Assembly: GCF_006335145.1 (NCBI RefSeq)
Contig: NZ_VDMN01000001.1
Coordinates: 1,922,001 to 1,986,000, forward strand
Origin: Aliirhizobium smilacinae
GTDB lineage: Bacteria; Pseudomonadota; Alphaproteobacteria; Rhizobiales; Rhizobiaceae
Reading direction: 5' to 3'
DNA: 64,000 nt
Part shown: positions 31,533 through 41,653 of the stretch, piece after piece
Layout: each line of letters begins with the position of its first letter
Position numbering within the stretch: the first letter of the stretch is position 1
Program-made: the position numbers and the translations under genes
Notes under the pieces: model-generated
Seen by the model: only the letters and a program-made list of their open reading frames with translations
The model's database searches: none
Told to the model about the DNA's origin: nothing

Positions 31533-33356
31533 ATGAGCACCAATTCCCGCACGCCGCTTGACCATATCCGCAACTTCTCGATCGTGGCCCATATCGACCA
31601 CGGCAAGTCGACGCTGGCCGACCGTCTGATCCAGACGACCGGCGGCCTTGCCGAACGCGACATGTCGGAACAGGTTCTCGACTCGATGGATATCGAGCGC
31701 GAGCGCGGCATCACCATCAAGGCCCAGACCGTCCGCCTGCATTACAAGGCGAACAACGGCGAGACCTATATCCTCAACCTGATCGACACACCCGGCCATG
31801 TCGACTTCGCTTATGAAGTCTCGCGTTCGCTCAGCGCCTGCGAAGGTTCGCTGCTGGTCGTCGATGCCTCCCAGGGGGTCGAAGCGCAGACGCTGGCCAA
31901 CGTCTATCAGGCGATCGACAACAATCACGAGATCGTCACCGTCCTCAACAAGATCGACCTTCCCGCCGCCGAACCGGAGCGGATCAAGGAACAGATCGAG
32001 GAAGTGATCGGTATCGATGCCTCGCAGGCCGTGCTGATCTCGGCCAAGACCGGCCTCGGCATTCCCGACGTTCTCGAAGCCATCGTCCACCAGCTGCCGC
32101 CGCCGAAGAGCGAAGCCGGGGACAAGGGCCCGCTGAAGGCCTTGCTGGTCGATAGCTGGTACGACACCTATCTCGGCGTCATGGTTCTGGTGCGCATTCT
32201 CGACGGCGTCCTCTCCAAGGGCATGACCATCCGGATGATGGGCACGGACGCAAAATACCAGGTCGAACGCGTCGGCGTACTGACGCCGAAGATGCTGGCC
32301 GTCGATTCACTCGGTCCGGGCGAAATCGGTTTCTTCACCGGCTCGATCAAGGAAGTTGCCGATACACGCGTCGGCGACACGATCACCGAAGACAAGAAGC
32401 CGACGGCGAAAGCGCTGCCGGGCTTCAAGCCGGCCCAGCCTGTTGTGTTCTGCGGTCTCTTCCCTGTCGATGCGGCCGATTTCGAAGACCTGCGCGCCGC
32501 GATGGGCAAGCTGCGTCTCAACGACGCCTCGTTCTCGTTCGAAATGGAATCGTCTGCCGCTCTCGGCTTCGGTTTCCGCTGCGGCTTCCTCGGCCTGCTG
32601 CATCTCGAAATCATTCAGGAGCGCCTCGAGCGCGAGTTCGACCTCGACCTGATCGCCACCGCCCCGTCAGTGGTCTACCAGCTGACCATGAGCGACGGTT
32701 CCGAGCGGGAGCTGCACAACCCTGCCGACATGCCGGATGTGGTGCGCATCGCCGAAATCCGCGAACCCTGGATCAAGGCCACCATCCTGACGCCCGACGA
32801 TTATCTCGGCGGCATTCTAAAACTCTGCCAGGACCGTCGCGGCATCCAGACGGAACTCACCTATGTCGGCAAGCGTGCCATGCTCACCTATGAGCTGCCG
32901 CTCAACGAAGTGGTGTTCGATTTCTACGATCGCCTGAAGTCGATCTCCAAGGGTTACGCCTCGTTCGACTACCATCTCGACACCTATCGCGAGGGCAACC
33001 TCGTAAAAATGTCGATCATGGTCAATGGCGAGCCAGTCGATGCGCTGTCCATGCTGGTTCACCGTTCCGCTGCCGAAAAGCGCGGCCGCGACATGGTGGA
33101 AAAGCTGAAGGACCTGATCCCGCGGCACATGTTCAAGATCCCGATCCAGGCCGCGATCGGCGGCAACGTGATTGCCCGCGAAACCATCTCGGCGATGCGC
33201 AAGGACGTGACCGCCAAGTGTTACGGCGGCGACGCCTCCCGCAAGCGCAAACTGCTCGACAAGCAGAAGGAAGGCAAAAAGCGCATGCGCCAGTTCGGCA
33301 AGGTCGACATTCCGCAGGAAGCGTTCATTGCGGCGTTGAAGATGAAGGACGATTGA
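31533..33356 (+). CDS. lepA: Elongation factor 4 (ribosome back-translocase)
   Basis: A 607-aa GTPase starting at ATG 31533. G motifs are clear: [14 protein letters not shown] (G1), RGITIKAQ (G2), DTPGHVDF (G3) and LNKIDLP (G4). The order of domains G, II, III, V and the LepA-specific C-terminal domain ([20 protein letters not shown]) is complete. EF4 acts on stalled or mis-translocated ribosomes. A terminator follows. Confidence 0.97.
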   Translation: MSTNSRTPLDHIRNFSIVAHIDHGKSTLADRLIQTTGGLAERDMSEQVLDSMDIERERGITIKAQTVRLHYKANNGETYILNLIDTPGHVDFAYEVSRSLSACEGSLLVVDASQGVEAQTLANVYQAIDNNHEIVTVLNKIDLPAAEPERIKEQIEEVIGIDASQAVLISAKTGLGIPDVLEAIVHQLPPPKSEAGDKGPLKALLVDSWYDTYLGVMVLVRILDGVLSKGMTIRMMGTDAKYQVERVGVLTPKMLAVDSLGPGEIGFFTGSIKEVADTRVGDTITEDKKPTAKALPGFKPAQPVVFCGLFPVDAADFEDLRAAMGKLRLNDASFSFEMESSAALGFGFRCGFLGLLHLEIIQERLEREFDLDLIATAPSVVYQLTMSDGSERELHNPADMPDVVRIAEIREPWIKATILTPDDYLGGILKLCQDRRGIQTELTYVGKRAMLTYELPLNEVVFDFYDRLKSISKGYASFDYHLDTYREGNLVKMSIMVNGEPVDALSMLVHRSAAEKRGRDMVEKLKDLIPRHMFKIPIQAAIGGNVIARETISAMRKDVTAKCYGGDASRKRKLLDKQKEGKKRMRQFGKVDIPQEAFIAALKMKDD

Positions 33357-33412
33357 GGGTAACGCCAAGCGTTTCAGCCGGTCCGAAGTGACCACCTCAG
33401 TGATTTTATGGC

Positions 33413-33439
33413 AAACGCCGCCCCGAAGGGCGGCGTTTT
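33413..33439 (+). terminator. Terminator after lepA
   Basis: AAACGCCGCCC and GGGCGGCGTTTT form a stem with a four-base CGAA loop, ending in T-rich sequence, between the convergent lepA and SRPBCC genes. Confidence 0.85.
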
Positions 33440-33460
33440 ACGTTCTGCTAAAGGCAGACT

Positions 33461-34024
33461 TTACTCGGCCGCCATCCTGGCAGCCGCCTTGGCGCGCGCC
33501 TTCCGGGCAATACTCTCCGCAAAAAGCGGGGTCTCACGGTGATTATGGTCGCCGCCGGCGGCCTGACGGGCGGCGGCGGCCTGTTCGAATGTCTGGCCGT
33601 GCTGCTCGATGAAGCTCATGAAGGCGTCCGTCGGATGGCAGGTGACACGGTTCGTATAACGCGTGCGGTTGCCGTCGATGGGTTCGGCGATCAATTCCCA
33701 GATGACGTTGACCTGCGTGCGTTCGCCAGTCGGCGTGAACACGTCGGAGATCGAGTTCATCCGGCAATAGGACGGCGTGGCTTCGTCCGCGACATAATGT
33801 TGAACGACCAGGCCCGTGCCGATCATTTCGACGTTGATCGACATGCGGCGTCCGTCATCGGCCGTGGTCGATCCGGCGGCGATATGGTCCGGCGGGCAGC
33901 AGCGCTGATATTCGGCCTCGGCCAGATTGAACAGCCAGTCGGCGATATCGACCGCCTCAAAAGACACATCGATCTCGTGCGAATAGGCGGATTGGGACAG
34001 AAGCTTGTCGGTTAGAACGTTCAT
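33461..34024 (-). CDS. SRPBCC-like (START/Bet v1-fold) protein
   Basis: A 187-aa protein from ATG 34024 (AAGGA site seven bases upstream). Residues 20-135 look like a Bet v1-fold lipid or hydrophobic-ligand domain (IADWLFNLAEAEYQRCCPPD, TQVNVIWELIAEPIDGNRTR, YTNRVTCHPTDAFMSFIEQ). The C-terminal 45 residues are Ala/Arg-rich, basic and probably helical. Fold assignment is tentative; function unknown. Confidence 0.55.
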   Translation of the reverse strand: MNVLTDKLLSQSAYSHEIDVSFEAVDIADWLFNLAEAEYQRCCPPDHIAAGSTTADDGRRMSINVEMIGTGLVVQHYVADEATPSYCRMNSISDVFTPTGERTQVNVIWELIAEPIDGNRTRYTNRVTCHPTDAFMSFIEQHGQTFEQAAAARQAAGGDHNHRETPLFAESIARKARAKAAARMAAE

Positions 34025-34051
34025 GGTCATGTCCTTCGAACTGGGTTTCTC

Positions 34052-34124
34052 CCCGGCTTTGGTTCCGATCCCGCATCCTGCGCGGGACTTAAAGCCGGGC
34101 GCTTGGCAGAACCCCTGTTCTGCC
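34052..34124. repeat. Two adjacent hairpins upstream of the SRPBCC-like gene
   Basis: CCCGGCTTT (34052-34060) pairs with AAAGCCGGG (34091-34099) around a smaller inner stem, and GGCAGAAC (34105-34112) pairs perfectly with GTTCTGCC (34117-34124). They lie 27-100 bases before the start codon of the minus-strand gene. The rest of 34125-34405 shows nothing recognisable. They may form its leader or be a remnant of an intergenic palindrome. Confidence 0.5.
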
Positions 34125-34405
34125 CGCTCAGCACGTTCTCATCCGGCCGTTCGAACCTCAATCATACATGGGGCTTCGGGCATCATCCCTGAGTTTAACC
34201 CCTGCCCTCCTCGGTATTACGATCCACCGCGGAGACGGGATTTATTCCGCGCGCCACCCGCAATTTACGGCGGATAGACCGGACCATTACCCGCTGCACG
34301 CGATTACCGTCACCAACGCACACTGTGCCGCTTTACGTTCTTGATCGCCCCCGTTTGACTGGATACGACTTGGTACAGCAACCTCCCACCAGTCAGGACG
34401 CACCC

Positions 34406-35752
34406 GTGCCAATCTTTCCCTTTTCCGAAGCAGACCCCATCCAGTTTCCCGGCCCGACGCCGAAACGTTCGGATGTGGTGATCATCGGCGGGGGCGTGAT
34501 CGGCGTTACCACCGCGCTTTATCTTGCGGAAAAAGATGTGCAGGTCACGCTGGTGGAAAAGGGGCGGATCGCGGCGGAGCAGTCATCGCGAAACTGGGGA
34601 TGGATCCGCAAACAGGGGCGCGACGCCGACGAGTTGCCGATCGTCATCGAGGCGTGCCGGCTCTGGAGACAGCTGGCAGGGGAATGCGGCGAGGATATCG
34701 GGCTTGCCCAGACCGGTGTCACCTATCTTGGCAATTCGGCCAGCGACATGCGCCGTTTCGAAGACTTCATCAAGATCGCCAGGGTCCACGACGTCGATAC
34801 GCGGCTGATGAGTTCGGCGGAAACTGCAGGCTTCATAGCCGGGATGGCGTGCAAATTCCATGGCGCTATGACGACGCCTTCGGACATGCGGGCGGAGCCT
34901 TGGCTGGCCGTGCCGGCGCTTGCCCGGCTGGCGGCGCGCAAGGGTGTCACGATCGTCGAGAACTGCGCCGCCCGAACCCTCGATATATCCGCCGGACGGG
35001 TCAGCGGCGTGTGGACAGAGGCTGGCCTGATCGAGGCCTCCAACGTGCTGGTGGCCGGCGGCGCGTGGTCGTCGCTGCTTTTGCGCAAGCACGACATTTC
35101 CATCCCGCAGCTCAGCGTCCGGTCGACGGTCGCCGCCACCGAGCCGATGCCAGAGGTGCATGCGGGCGCGGGCGTCGACGATCATGTCGCCTTCCGGCGC
35201 CGGCAGGACGGCGGTTATACGCTGGCGCCCGGTGGCGGCAGTGCGCTTTACATCGGGCCGGATGCCTTTCGCCATGCGATCAAATATCTGCCGGCCCTTT
35301 TCGACAATCCTTTCGGGCTGCGTTACCTGCCAGCGGCCCCCTCCGGTTATCCCGATGCATGGTCAACGCCGAGGGACTGGACCGCGGAGACGATCAGCCC
35401 GTTCGAACGGATGCGCGTTCTCAATCCGGCACCCTCGCAAACGGGGCTTCGCTCGGTTGTCCGGGAATTCCAGCGGCTGTTCCCGAGCGCCGGACCGGTT
35501 CGCCTGAAGACCAGCTGGGCCGGCATGATCGATGCGATGCCGGATGTCGTGCCGGTTGTCGATCGCGCCCGGTCGATCGATGGCCTGTTCATCGCCACCG
35601 GCATGAGCGGCCACGGTTTCGGCATCGGACCGGGCATTGGACGGATCGTCGCCGATCTTATTCAGGGCAATGCTGTCGGGCATAACCTCAGCCGTTTCCG
35701 GCTGTCGCGGTTTTCCGATGGAAGCCCGATCCGGCTCGGTCCTGCGCTTTAG
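34406..35752 (+). CDS. FAD-dependent oxidoreductase (DadA/amino-acid-oxidase-like)
   Basis: About 448 aa from GTG 34406, which has an AGGA site; a longer reading from GTG 34325 is possible. The FAD-binding motif is VVIIGGGVIGVTTALYLAEKD, followed by the ENG-like NWGWIRKQGRD and, near the end, GLFIATGMSGHGFGIGPGIG, where the flavin is closed in. This is the DAO superfamily: oxidation of D-amino acids, glycine derivatives or similar amines, probably feeding electrons to the membrane. Substrate unknown. Confidence 0.83.
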   Translation: MPIFPFSEADPIQFPGPTPKRSDVVIIGGGVIGVTTALYLAEKDVQVTLVEKGRIAAEQSSRNWGWIRKQGRDADELPIVIEACRLWRQLAGECGEDIGLAQTGVTYLGNSASDMRRFEDFIKIARVHDVDTRLMSSAETAGFIAGMACKFHGAMTTPSDMRAEPWLAVPALARLAARKGVTIVENCAARTLDISAGRVSGVWTEAGLIEASNVLVAGGAWSSLLLRKHDISIPQLSVRSTVAATEPMPEVHAGAGVDDHVAFRRRQDGGYTLAPGGGSALYIGPDAFRHAIKYLPALFDNPFGLRYLPAAPSGYPDAWSTPRDWTAETISPFERMRVLNPAPSQTGLRSVVREFQRLFPSAGPVRLKTSWAGMIDAMPDVVPVVDRARSIDGLFIATGMSGHGFGIGPGIGRIVADLIQGNAVGHNLSRFRLSRFSDGSPIRLGPAL

Positions 35753-36317
35753 GAAGTCAGGCACCGAAAACGGCCCCGACTTGGGGATGGATCCGCCTTC
35801 GGGGCCAATCAAATCAGCCTCTTGAATAAAATTTCATCCCCGCCCTCTCGACCTGTGCCTACAATTACCCCGTTCCGCTTCGGCTACACCGGTCCGCATA
35901 ACCGGCGAAGGGGAGCCGGTGATCGCAGGAACCGCCCTTATGCAGGCGAGACATGCGGGGCCGCGCAGAAAATGGTCTGCCTCCCTGAACAAGGGGCGTG
36001 CGTGTGTCGCACACATCCCGGGTCGCTTGCCGAAAGGCATCCGATCCGCAGCAGACGGACCGGCGTTGCGTGGAAAAACACACCGAACGGGACACGCCGA
36101 GTGTCACTATTAAAAACTCAATTCGAGGCACCCGACGTGTCCCGGCCGAAATTCGAAGTCGAGAACGCCAAGAGACGAGTCTGTCTTCAGCAACCCACCC
36201 ATAATCTTGCGGCTTGCACCGGAATACAAAGCGCAATTATGCTTCAAGCACTTGGAAGATCGGCACCCTACGCCATATAGTGCCGGCTCAATCCATCCTC
36301 ATATGCTTGGTGAATTC
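35753..36317. other. Gene-poor gap with a terminator-like hairpin
   Basis: Between two plus-strand genes. GGCCCCGA (35772-35779) pairs with TCGGGGCC (35799-35806) shortly after the oxidoreductase stop, but without a U-run. The only long reading frame (35822-36280) has no ribosome site and an Arg/Pro-rich composition unlike its neighbours, so no gene is called. Nothing else is recognised. Confidence 0.4.
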
Positions 36318-39254
36318 ATGAACTATCAGGTCGTATCCGCCCATTGGCCGATTGGCGGAGGCGAAGCGGGCGAACTCGTACGCGGCTATGACTGGTCGAA
36401 GACCTCGCTTGGCCCGATCGCCGAATGGCCGTCGCATCTGAGGATCAAGGTCAATTCGATCGTCAACTCGCCCATCCCGCAGGTGCTGATGTGGGGCGAC
36501 GATCATGTGATGATCTACAATGACGGCTATATCGAGATCGCCGGCAACTATCACCCCCGTGCGCTCGGACAGACCGTGCCCGGCATCTGGCCGGAAATAT
36601 GGGAGTGGAACAGGAAGATACTCGAAGCCGGCTTCCGCGGTGAAGTGCAGTCCTTCCGCGATCAGGTGATGGTGCTTCACCGCCACGGCGTGCCGGAAAA
36701 CGTGGTCTTCGACCTGTTCTACACGCCGATCTATGCCGAAAGCGGCAAGGTCGACGGCGTGCTCTGCACCGTGCTTGAAAACACCGACAAGGTGAAGGCG
36801 CTCAACGCGCTGGCGGAAAGCCGTGAGGAACTTTCCCGACTCACCAATGCGCTGCCGATCCTGGTCGGTTTCATCGACCGCGACAACACCTATCGTTTTG
36901 CCAATGAAGGCTACCGGGAATGGTTCGGCCTTCCCGCTGCCGATGTGATCGGCAAACATGTGGCGGATATCGTTGGCCAGGATTATTACAAGACTCGCGT
37001 CCCCTTCATCAACAAGGCGTTTTCCGGCGAGGCCATCATCAACGACACGGTGATCCGCAGGCCGGACGGCGAAAGCCGGGCAGCGGAAGTGCGTTATGTG
37101 CCACGTCGCACTGTCACGGGTGAGATTGACGGCATTTATGTGCTGATCATCGATATCGAAAGCCGAAAACGCTCCGAGAACGCGCTTCGTCGCAGCAATG
37201 ACCGGTTCCGCGCGGCCGTCAACGCCATCCACGGCGTGCTGTGGACCAATACGGCCGATGGTCGGATGGTCGGCGAGCAGCCGGGCTGGGCGGCACTGAC
37301 CGGCCAGTCTCCCGAGCAATACCAGGGATATGGCTGGTCGAACGCCGTGCATCCGGACGACCGGGCCGGATCCGTCGCCAGCTGGCAGACTGCCGTCGCC
37401 ACCAAGTCCACCTATATCTGGGAACACCGGGTGATGCGGCATGATGGCGTCTACCGTACTTTCTCGATCCGTGGCGTGCCGATCATCGACGCTTCAGGCG
37501 AGATTGATGAATGGGTCGGCGTCCATACCGACATCACCGAGCAGCGCGCGGCGGAAGCCAGCCTGCAGGAACATGCGAGCAATCTGGAGCGGCAGGTCCG
37601 CCACCGGATGCGCGCGGAAGAACAGCTCAAACAGCTCAACGAGGGACTGGAAGCGCGGGTCGAGGCGGAGATCGCCGAGCGCCGGCTGGCAGAGCGGGCG
37701 CTGCAACAAGCGCAGAAGATGGAATCGATCGGCCAGCTGACCGGCGGAGTGGCGCATGATTTCAACAACCTGCTGCAGGTCGTGGCGGGCAATCTGCAGC
37801 TTCTCGCCAAGGACATCGCCGGCAACGACACCGCCGAGCGGCGCGTCTCAAACGCGCTTGCAGGCGTCAACCGCGGCGCCAAGCTGGCCAGCCAGCTGCT
37901 TGCCTTTGGCCGTCGCCAGGCGCTGGAGCCGCGGGTTATCAATATCAGCCGCTTCATCTCCGGCATGGACGATCTCCTGCGCCGCTCGCTGGGCGAGGCG
38001 GTCGAAGTCGAGGTGATTGCCGGCGGCGGGCTTTGGAACACCTATGCCGATCCGACGCAGGTCGAAAATGCGCTGTTGAACCTTGCGATCAATGCCCGTG
38101 ACGCGATGGAAGGATCCGGCAAGCTGACGATCGAGGTGGGCAATGCCTTCCTCGACCAGGATTATGCCCGCGCCCATGCAGAAGTGGCAGCCGGTCAATA
38201 TGTGCTGCTCGCCGTTACCGATACCGGGTCCGGCATGACGCCAGATGTACTGGAAAAGGTGTTCGAACCGTTCTTCTCGACCAAGCCGGAAGGCAAGGGA
38301 ACAGGGCTTGGCCTCTCCATGGTCTATGGCTTCGTCAAACAGTCCGGCGGGCATGTGAAGATTTATAGCGAGGTCGGCCAGGGTACGACGGTCAAGGTCT
38401 ACCTGCCCCGCTCGGTTGCCGACGAGGACCGCGAGGTCGTCATCCAGGGCGGTCCGGTCGTCGGTGGCACGGAGACGGTGCTTGTCGTCGAGGATGACGA
38501 GCAGGTCCGCAACACCGTGATCGAGACGCTGACCGATCTCGGTTATCGGGTCCTGTCGGCCAAGGATGCCCAGGCGGGTCTCAACGTGGTCGATAGCGGC
38601 ATTCCGATCGACGTGATCTTCACCGACGTCGTCATGCCCGGTCCGATGAAAAGCCGCGAAATGGCGCGCCGCGCCAAGGAGCGTCTGCCCAATCTCGCGG
38701 TGCTCTTCACATCAGGCTATACGGAAAACTCGATCGTCCATGGCGGCATTCTCGATGTCGGCGTCGAACTTCTGTCCAAACCCTATACCCGCGAGGCATT
38801 GGCCCGGCGCATCCGCCACGTGATCGCCAACCAGAAGCAGCTTGAACAGGCGACTGCACCGAGAACCGAAGCCTTGGCGCCGGCAACTGACGGCTCACCA
38901 ACGGCGCTCAAAATACTGCTGGTCGAAGACGACTTTCTCATCCGCAGCAACACCGCTGAAATACTGATGGAATTCGGTCACGAGGTGATCGAGGCCTCGA
39001 ACGGGCAGGAAGCCCTGGCGGAGCTCGCAGGTACCGAGATCGATCTGCTGCTGACCGATATCGGCCTGCCGGATATCAGCGGCGGAGAACTGGTGCAGCG
39101 CGCGATCGCCATGAAGCCGGGACTTGCCGTCGTTTTTGCCACCGGCGAAAACCACAAGCCCGAGGGCGCGCCCTTGGAAGCCGGCCTGCTGCGAAAGCCC
39201 TATAATGAGCAGGATATCGCCAGGGCGATCGAAAGCGTTACGGCCCGACGCTGA
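36318..39254 (+). CDS. Hybrid sensor histidine kinase with two receiver domains
   Basis: A 978-aa soluble kinase from ATG 36318 (GGTGA site); ATG 36303 is also possible. Order: an N-terminal PAS-like domain (about 20-165), a PAS domain (about 170-280), a PAS-PAC domain (about 290-415), a coiled coil (415-480), the phosphorylated His in GGVAHDFNNLLQ, an ATPase domain with NLAINARDAMEG and GKGTGLGLSMVYG, then receiver 1 with Asp in VIFTDVVMPG and receiver 2 with Asp in LLLTDIGLPD. There are no membrane spans, so it senses a cytosolic signal. No separate output gene is adjacent. Confidence 0.9.
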   Translation: MNYQVVSAHWPIGGGEAGELVRGYDWSKTSLGPIAEWPSHLRIKVNSIVNSPIPQVLMWGDDHVMIYNDGYIEIAGNYHPRALGQTVPGIWPEIWEWNRKILEAGFRGEVQSFRDQVMVLHRHGVPENVVFDLFYTPIYAESGKVDGVLCTVLENTDKVKALNALAESREELSRLTNALPILVGFIDRDNTYRFANEGYREWFGLPAADVIGKHVADIVGQDYYKTRVPFINKAFSGEAIINDTVIRRPDGESRAAEVRYVPRRTVTGEIDGIYVLIIDIESRKRSENALRRSNDRFRAAVNAIHGVLWTNTADGRMVGEQPGWAALTGQSPEQYQGYGWSNAVHPDDRAGSVASWQTAVATKSTYIWEHRVMRHDGVYRTFSIRGVPIIDASGEIDEWVGVHTDITEQRAAEASLQEHASNLERQVRHRMRAEEQLKQLNEGLEARVEAEIAERRLAERALQQAQKMESIGQLTGGVAHDFNNLLQVVAGNLQLLAKDIAGNDTAERRVSNALAGVNRGAKLASQLLAFGRRQALEPRVINISRFISGMDDLLRRSLGEAVEVEVIAGGGLWNTYADPTQVENALLNLAINARDAMEGSGKLTIEVGNAFLDQDYARAHAEVAAGQYVLLAVTDTGSGMTPDVLEKVFEPFFSTKPEGKGTGLGLSMVYGFVKQSGGHVKIYSEVGQGTTVKVYLPRSVADEDREVVIQGGPVVGGTETVLVVEDDEQVRNTVIETLTDLGYRVLSAKDAQAGLNVVDSGIPIDVIFTDVVMPGPMKSREMARRAKERLPNLAVLFTSGYTENSIVHGGILDVGVELLSKPYTREALARRIRHVIANQKQLEQATAPRTEALAPATDGSPTALKILLVEDDFLIRSNTAEILMEFGHEVIEASNGQEALAELAGTEIDLLLTDIGLPDISGGELVQRAIAMKPGLAVVFATGENHKPEGAPLEAGLLRKPYNEQDIARAIESVTARR

Positions 39255-39288
39255 CGCCCGGTACGATATCCCGGCCCAAGATCCCGGC

Positions 39289-39528
39289 CTAGTGGCCGGG
39301 ATGCGGCAGGTCAGAGGGGGTGATCCACACCCGGCCGTCGAAAGCCACCTCGCCCTGGTGAAGCTTGCGGCTTGCAATGGTTTCGATGAGGCCCAGTTTC
39401 GAGCGGACATTTCCGATGCGGCTGTCATTGACCACGCAGATTGCGTGGCACGCTGCGTCCTCGTGCATCAGAAGCAGCGTATGATGCGCATTGTCGAGGA
39501 TCTTTCCGGGCAGTGTCTGGAGCGTCAT
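39289..39528 (-). CDS. Small conserved-looking protein, unknown function
   Basis: A 79-aa protein with a strong AAGGAG site before ATG 39528. It is rich in His and hydrophobic residues (GKILDNAHHTLLLMHEDAAC, HAICVVNDSRIGNVRS, HQGEVAFDGRVWITPSDLP). No signal or membrane segment. It is convergent with the hybrid kinase, 34 bases from its end. Family not recognised. Confidence 0.65.
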   Translation of the reverse strand: MTLQTLPGKILDNAHHTLLLMHEDAACHAICVVNDSRIGNVRSKLGLIETIASRKLHQGEVAFDGRVWITPSDLPHPGH

Positions 39529-39599
39529 GCTCTTCTCCTTGCCGATGGTTTCAACCGACCGTCATGACGACGACCTTCGGCCAAACTCCTCCAACAGGG

Positions 39600-39615
39600 T
39601 TAACGAAAGGTTAAC
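39600..39615 (+). promoter_or_regulatory. CtrA-type box upstream of chemoreceptor gene
   Basis: TTAACGAAAGGTTAAC is a full match to the alphaproteobacterial CtrA consensus TTAA-N7-TTAAC. It lies in the 246-base gap between a minus-strand gene and the chemoreceptor gene, 160 bases before the receptor start. CtrA controls motility and cell-cycle genes in this class. Confidence 0.6.
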
Positions 39616-39774
39616 ATCCGGAGGCAAAGACAGCCAATGCGTGCATCACAACAATTCAGTCAACACCTTGCGTAGCAAGGAATAAACTCCGAGTTATCAG
39701 TAAGTTAACTCGATTATTATATTTAGACTAAAATTCCGTAGTAACCTTCCCTCTCATATTGAGGATCATCAAAT

Positions 39775-41547
39775 ATGTTTTTGTTCCAATCCAGTTCAGA
39801 CCAAGTTCTCAATGCCCTCGATCTTTCGATGGCGATCATCGAATTCGATCTGGAAGGGCGCATTCTCAAGGCCAACAAGAATTTCTGCGATCTGATGGGC
39901 TATCAGCCGCAGGAAATCATCGGCAAGCATCACAGCCTTTTTGTCGAATCCAGTTATGTAAAGTCTCAGGACTATACAGCGTTCTGGAACGCGTTGCGAA
40001 AAGGCCAGTTCTTCTCCAATGATTTCAAGCGGATCGCCAAAGGCGGGCGGGAAGTCTTCATCCGCGGCAACTATAACCCGGTCAAGAACAGCAGCGGCAA
40101 GGTCATCAAGGTCGTCAAATTCGCAAATGACATTACCGAATCCAAATTACACGCGCTCGACAGCGCGGCAAAGATAGACGCCATCTCCCGCGCCCAGGCG
40201 ACGATCGAATTCAATACGGATGGCACGATCATCGGCGCCAACGAAAATTTCCTGTCGACGCTGGGTTATGGTCTGAGCGAAATCGTCGGCCGGCATCACC
40301 GCATGTTCGTCGACCAGGCCTATGCCGCTTCTCCGGATTATGCGCGCTTCTGGGAACGCCTTCTTTCCGGCGAGTTCGTCGCCGGCGAATTCACCCGCAT
40401 CGGCAAAGGCGGACGCAACGTCTTCATCCAGGCCTCCTACAACCCGGTATTCGACGACACCGGCCGGGTCATCAAGGTCGTCAAGTTCGCGACTGACGTG
40501 ACGCAACGGGTGGAAAACGTCGAACGTCTGGCTTCCTGTCTGACCAAAATGGCGGATGGCGATCTTTCCCAGACGATCGAAACACCGTTCATCGCGTCGC
40601 TGGAAAAACTACGCATCGATTTCAACACCGCTTCCGCAAAGCTGCGTGAGGCCATGGCAATGGTTTCGGACAATGCCCGGGCGATCGCCTCAAGCTCCAG
40701 CGAAGTCCGCGTTGCGGCCGACGACCTTGCCCATCGGACCGAACGGCAGGCAGCGTCTGTCGAGGAAACCGCTGCCGCTCTCGAAGAAATCACCACGACC
40801 GTCAAGGATTCCAGCAAACGTGCAGAGGAATCCGGATCGCTCGTCAATCGCGCCAAGGCGGATGCCGAACGCTCGGGCGAGATCGTTCGCCAGGCGATCA
40901 CGGCGATGGATTCGATCGACAATTCGTCCCGCGAGATTTCCAACATCATCGGCGTCATCGACGAGATCGCCTTCCAGACCAATCTTCTGGCGCTCAATGC
41001 CGGCGTCGAAGCCGCTCGTGCCGGTGAAGCCGGCAAGGGTTTTGCCGTCGTGGCGCAGGAAGTGCGTGAACTGGCACAACGCTCCGCCAGTGCCGCCAAG
41101 GAAATCAAGGCGCTGATCACCACGTCGGGCAATCACGTGGCAAACGGCGTCGATCTCGTCAGCAAGGCCGGTGCCGCGCTGCAGGAAATCGGCGGACACG
41201 TACACCAGATCAATTCGGACATCATCGCCATCATCGATGCCTCCCGCGAACAGTCGCTTGCGCTCGGCAACATTAACCACGCGATCAACGAAGTGGATCA
41301 GGGCACGCAGCAGAATGCCGCGATGGTGGAGCAGCAGACCGCCGCAAGCCGCAGCCTGGCCAATGAATCGCAGGCGCTGTTCGCATTGCTCGAGCAGTTC
41401 CGTTTCGGCCAGACAAGCGGACATGCTGCGGCTTCGGTACCGACAAAAGCCATGAGATCCGCACCGAAACCCGGCCGCGATCAGGCACAGTTCCGTACGG
41501 CAGGATCATCAGCGCTTGCCGTCGATCCGGGCTGGGAAGATTTCTGA
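39775..41547 (+). CDS. Cytosolic methyl-accepting chemotaxis protein with two PAS domains
   Basis: A 590-aa receptor with no membrane span. PAS 1 spans about 8-120 (LDLSMAIIEFDLEGRILKAN) and PAS 2 about 130-245 (ATIEFNTDGTIIGANENFL); both end in the same RVIKVVKFA-type block, a tandem duplication. A HAMP-like stretch (about 250-305) leads to the signalling coiled coil with the conserved tip EIAFQTNLLALNAGVEAAR. The last residues, GWEDF, resemble the C-terminal CheR/CheB docking pentapeptide. It probably senses redox or a cytosolic ligand. Confidence 0.93.
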   Translation: MFLFQSSSDQVLNALDLSMAIIEFDLEGRILKANKNFCDLMGYQPQEIIGKHHSLFVESSYVKSQDYTAFWNALRKGQFFSNDFKRIAKGGREVFIRGNYNPVKNSSGKVIKVVKFANDITESKLHALDSAAKIDAISRAQATIEFNTDGTIIGANENFLSTLGYGLSEIVGRHHRMFVDQAYAASPDYARFWERLLSGEFVAGEFTRIGKGGRNVFIQASYNPVFDDTGRVIKVVKFATDVTQRVENVERLASCLTKMADGDLSQTIETPFIASLEKLRIDFNTASAKLREAMAMVSDNARAIASSSSEVRVAADDLAHRTERQAASVEETAAALEEITTTVKDSSKRAEESGSLVNRAKADAERSGEIVRQAITAMDSIDNSSREISNIIGVIDEIAFQTNLLALNAGVEAARAGEAGKGFAVVAQEVRELAQRSASAAKEIKALITTSGNHVANGVDLVSKAGAALQEIGGHVHQINSDIIAIIDASREQSLALGNINHAINEVDQGTQQNAAMVEQQTAASRSLANESQALFALLEQFRFGQTSGHAAASVPTKAMRSAPKPGRDQAQFRTAGSSALAVDPGWEDF

Positions 41548-41590
41548 ACCGCTGATCAGGCTGCAAGACCGGCGACCACATATTAACCCG

Positions 41591-41625
41591 AAAAGCCGCC
41601 CGCTCGATGAGCGGACGGCTTTTTT
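41591..41625. terminator. Bidirectional terminator after chemoreceptor gene
   Basis: AAAAGCCG-CCGCTC pairs with GAGCGG-CGGCTTTTTT between two convergent genes. Confidence 0.85.
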
Positions 41626-41653
41626 AGTCTGACCGGTTAAGCTGCGGCTGCTG

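Noticed and set aside
35908..35975. EcfG-type stress promoter starting with GGAAC
   Set aside because: The GGAAC has no CGTT-like -10 at the right distance.
35822..36280. 152-codon frame between the FAD oxidoreductase and the hybrid kinase
   Set aside because: No ribosome site, Arg/Pro/Gly-rich composition and no recognisable motif; it overlaps the upstream region of the kinase gene.
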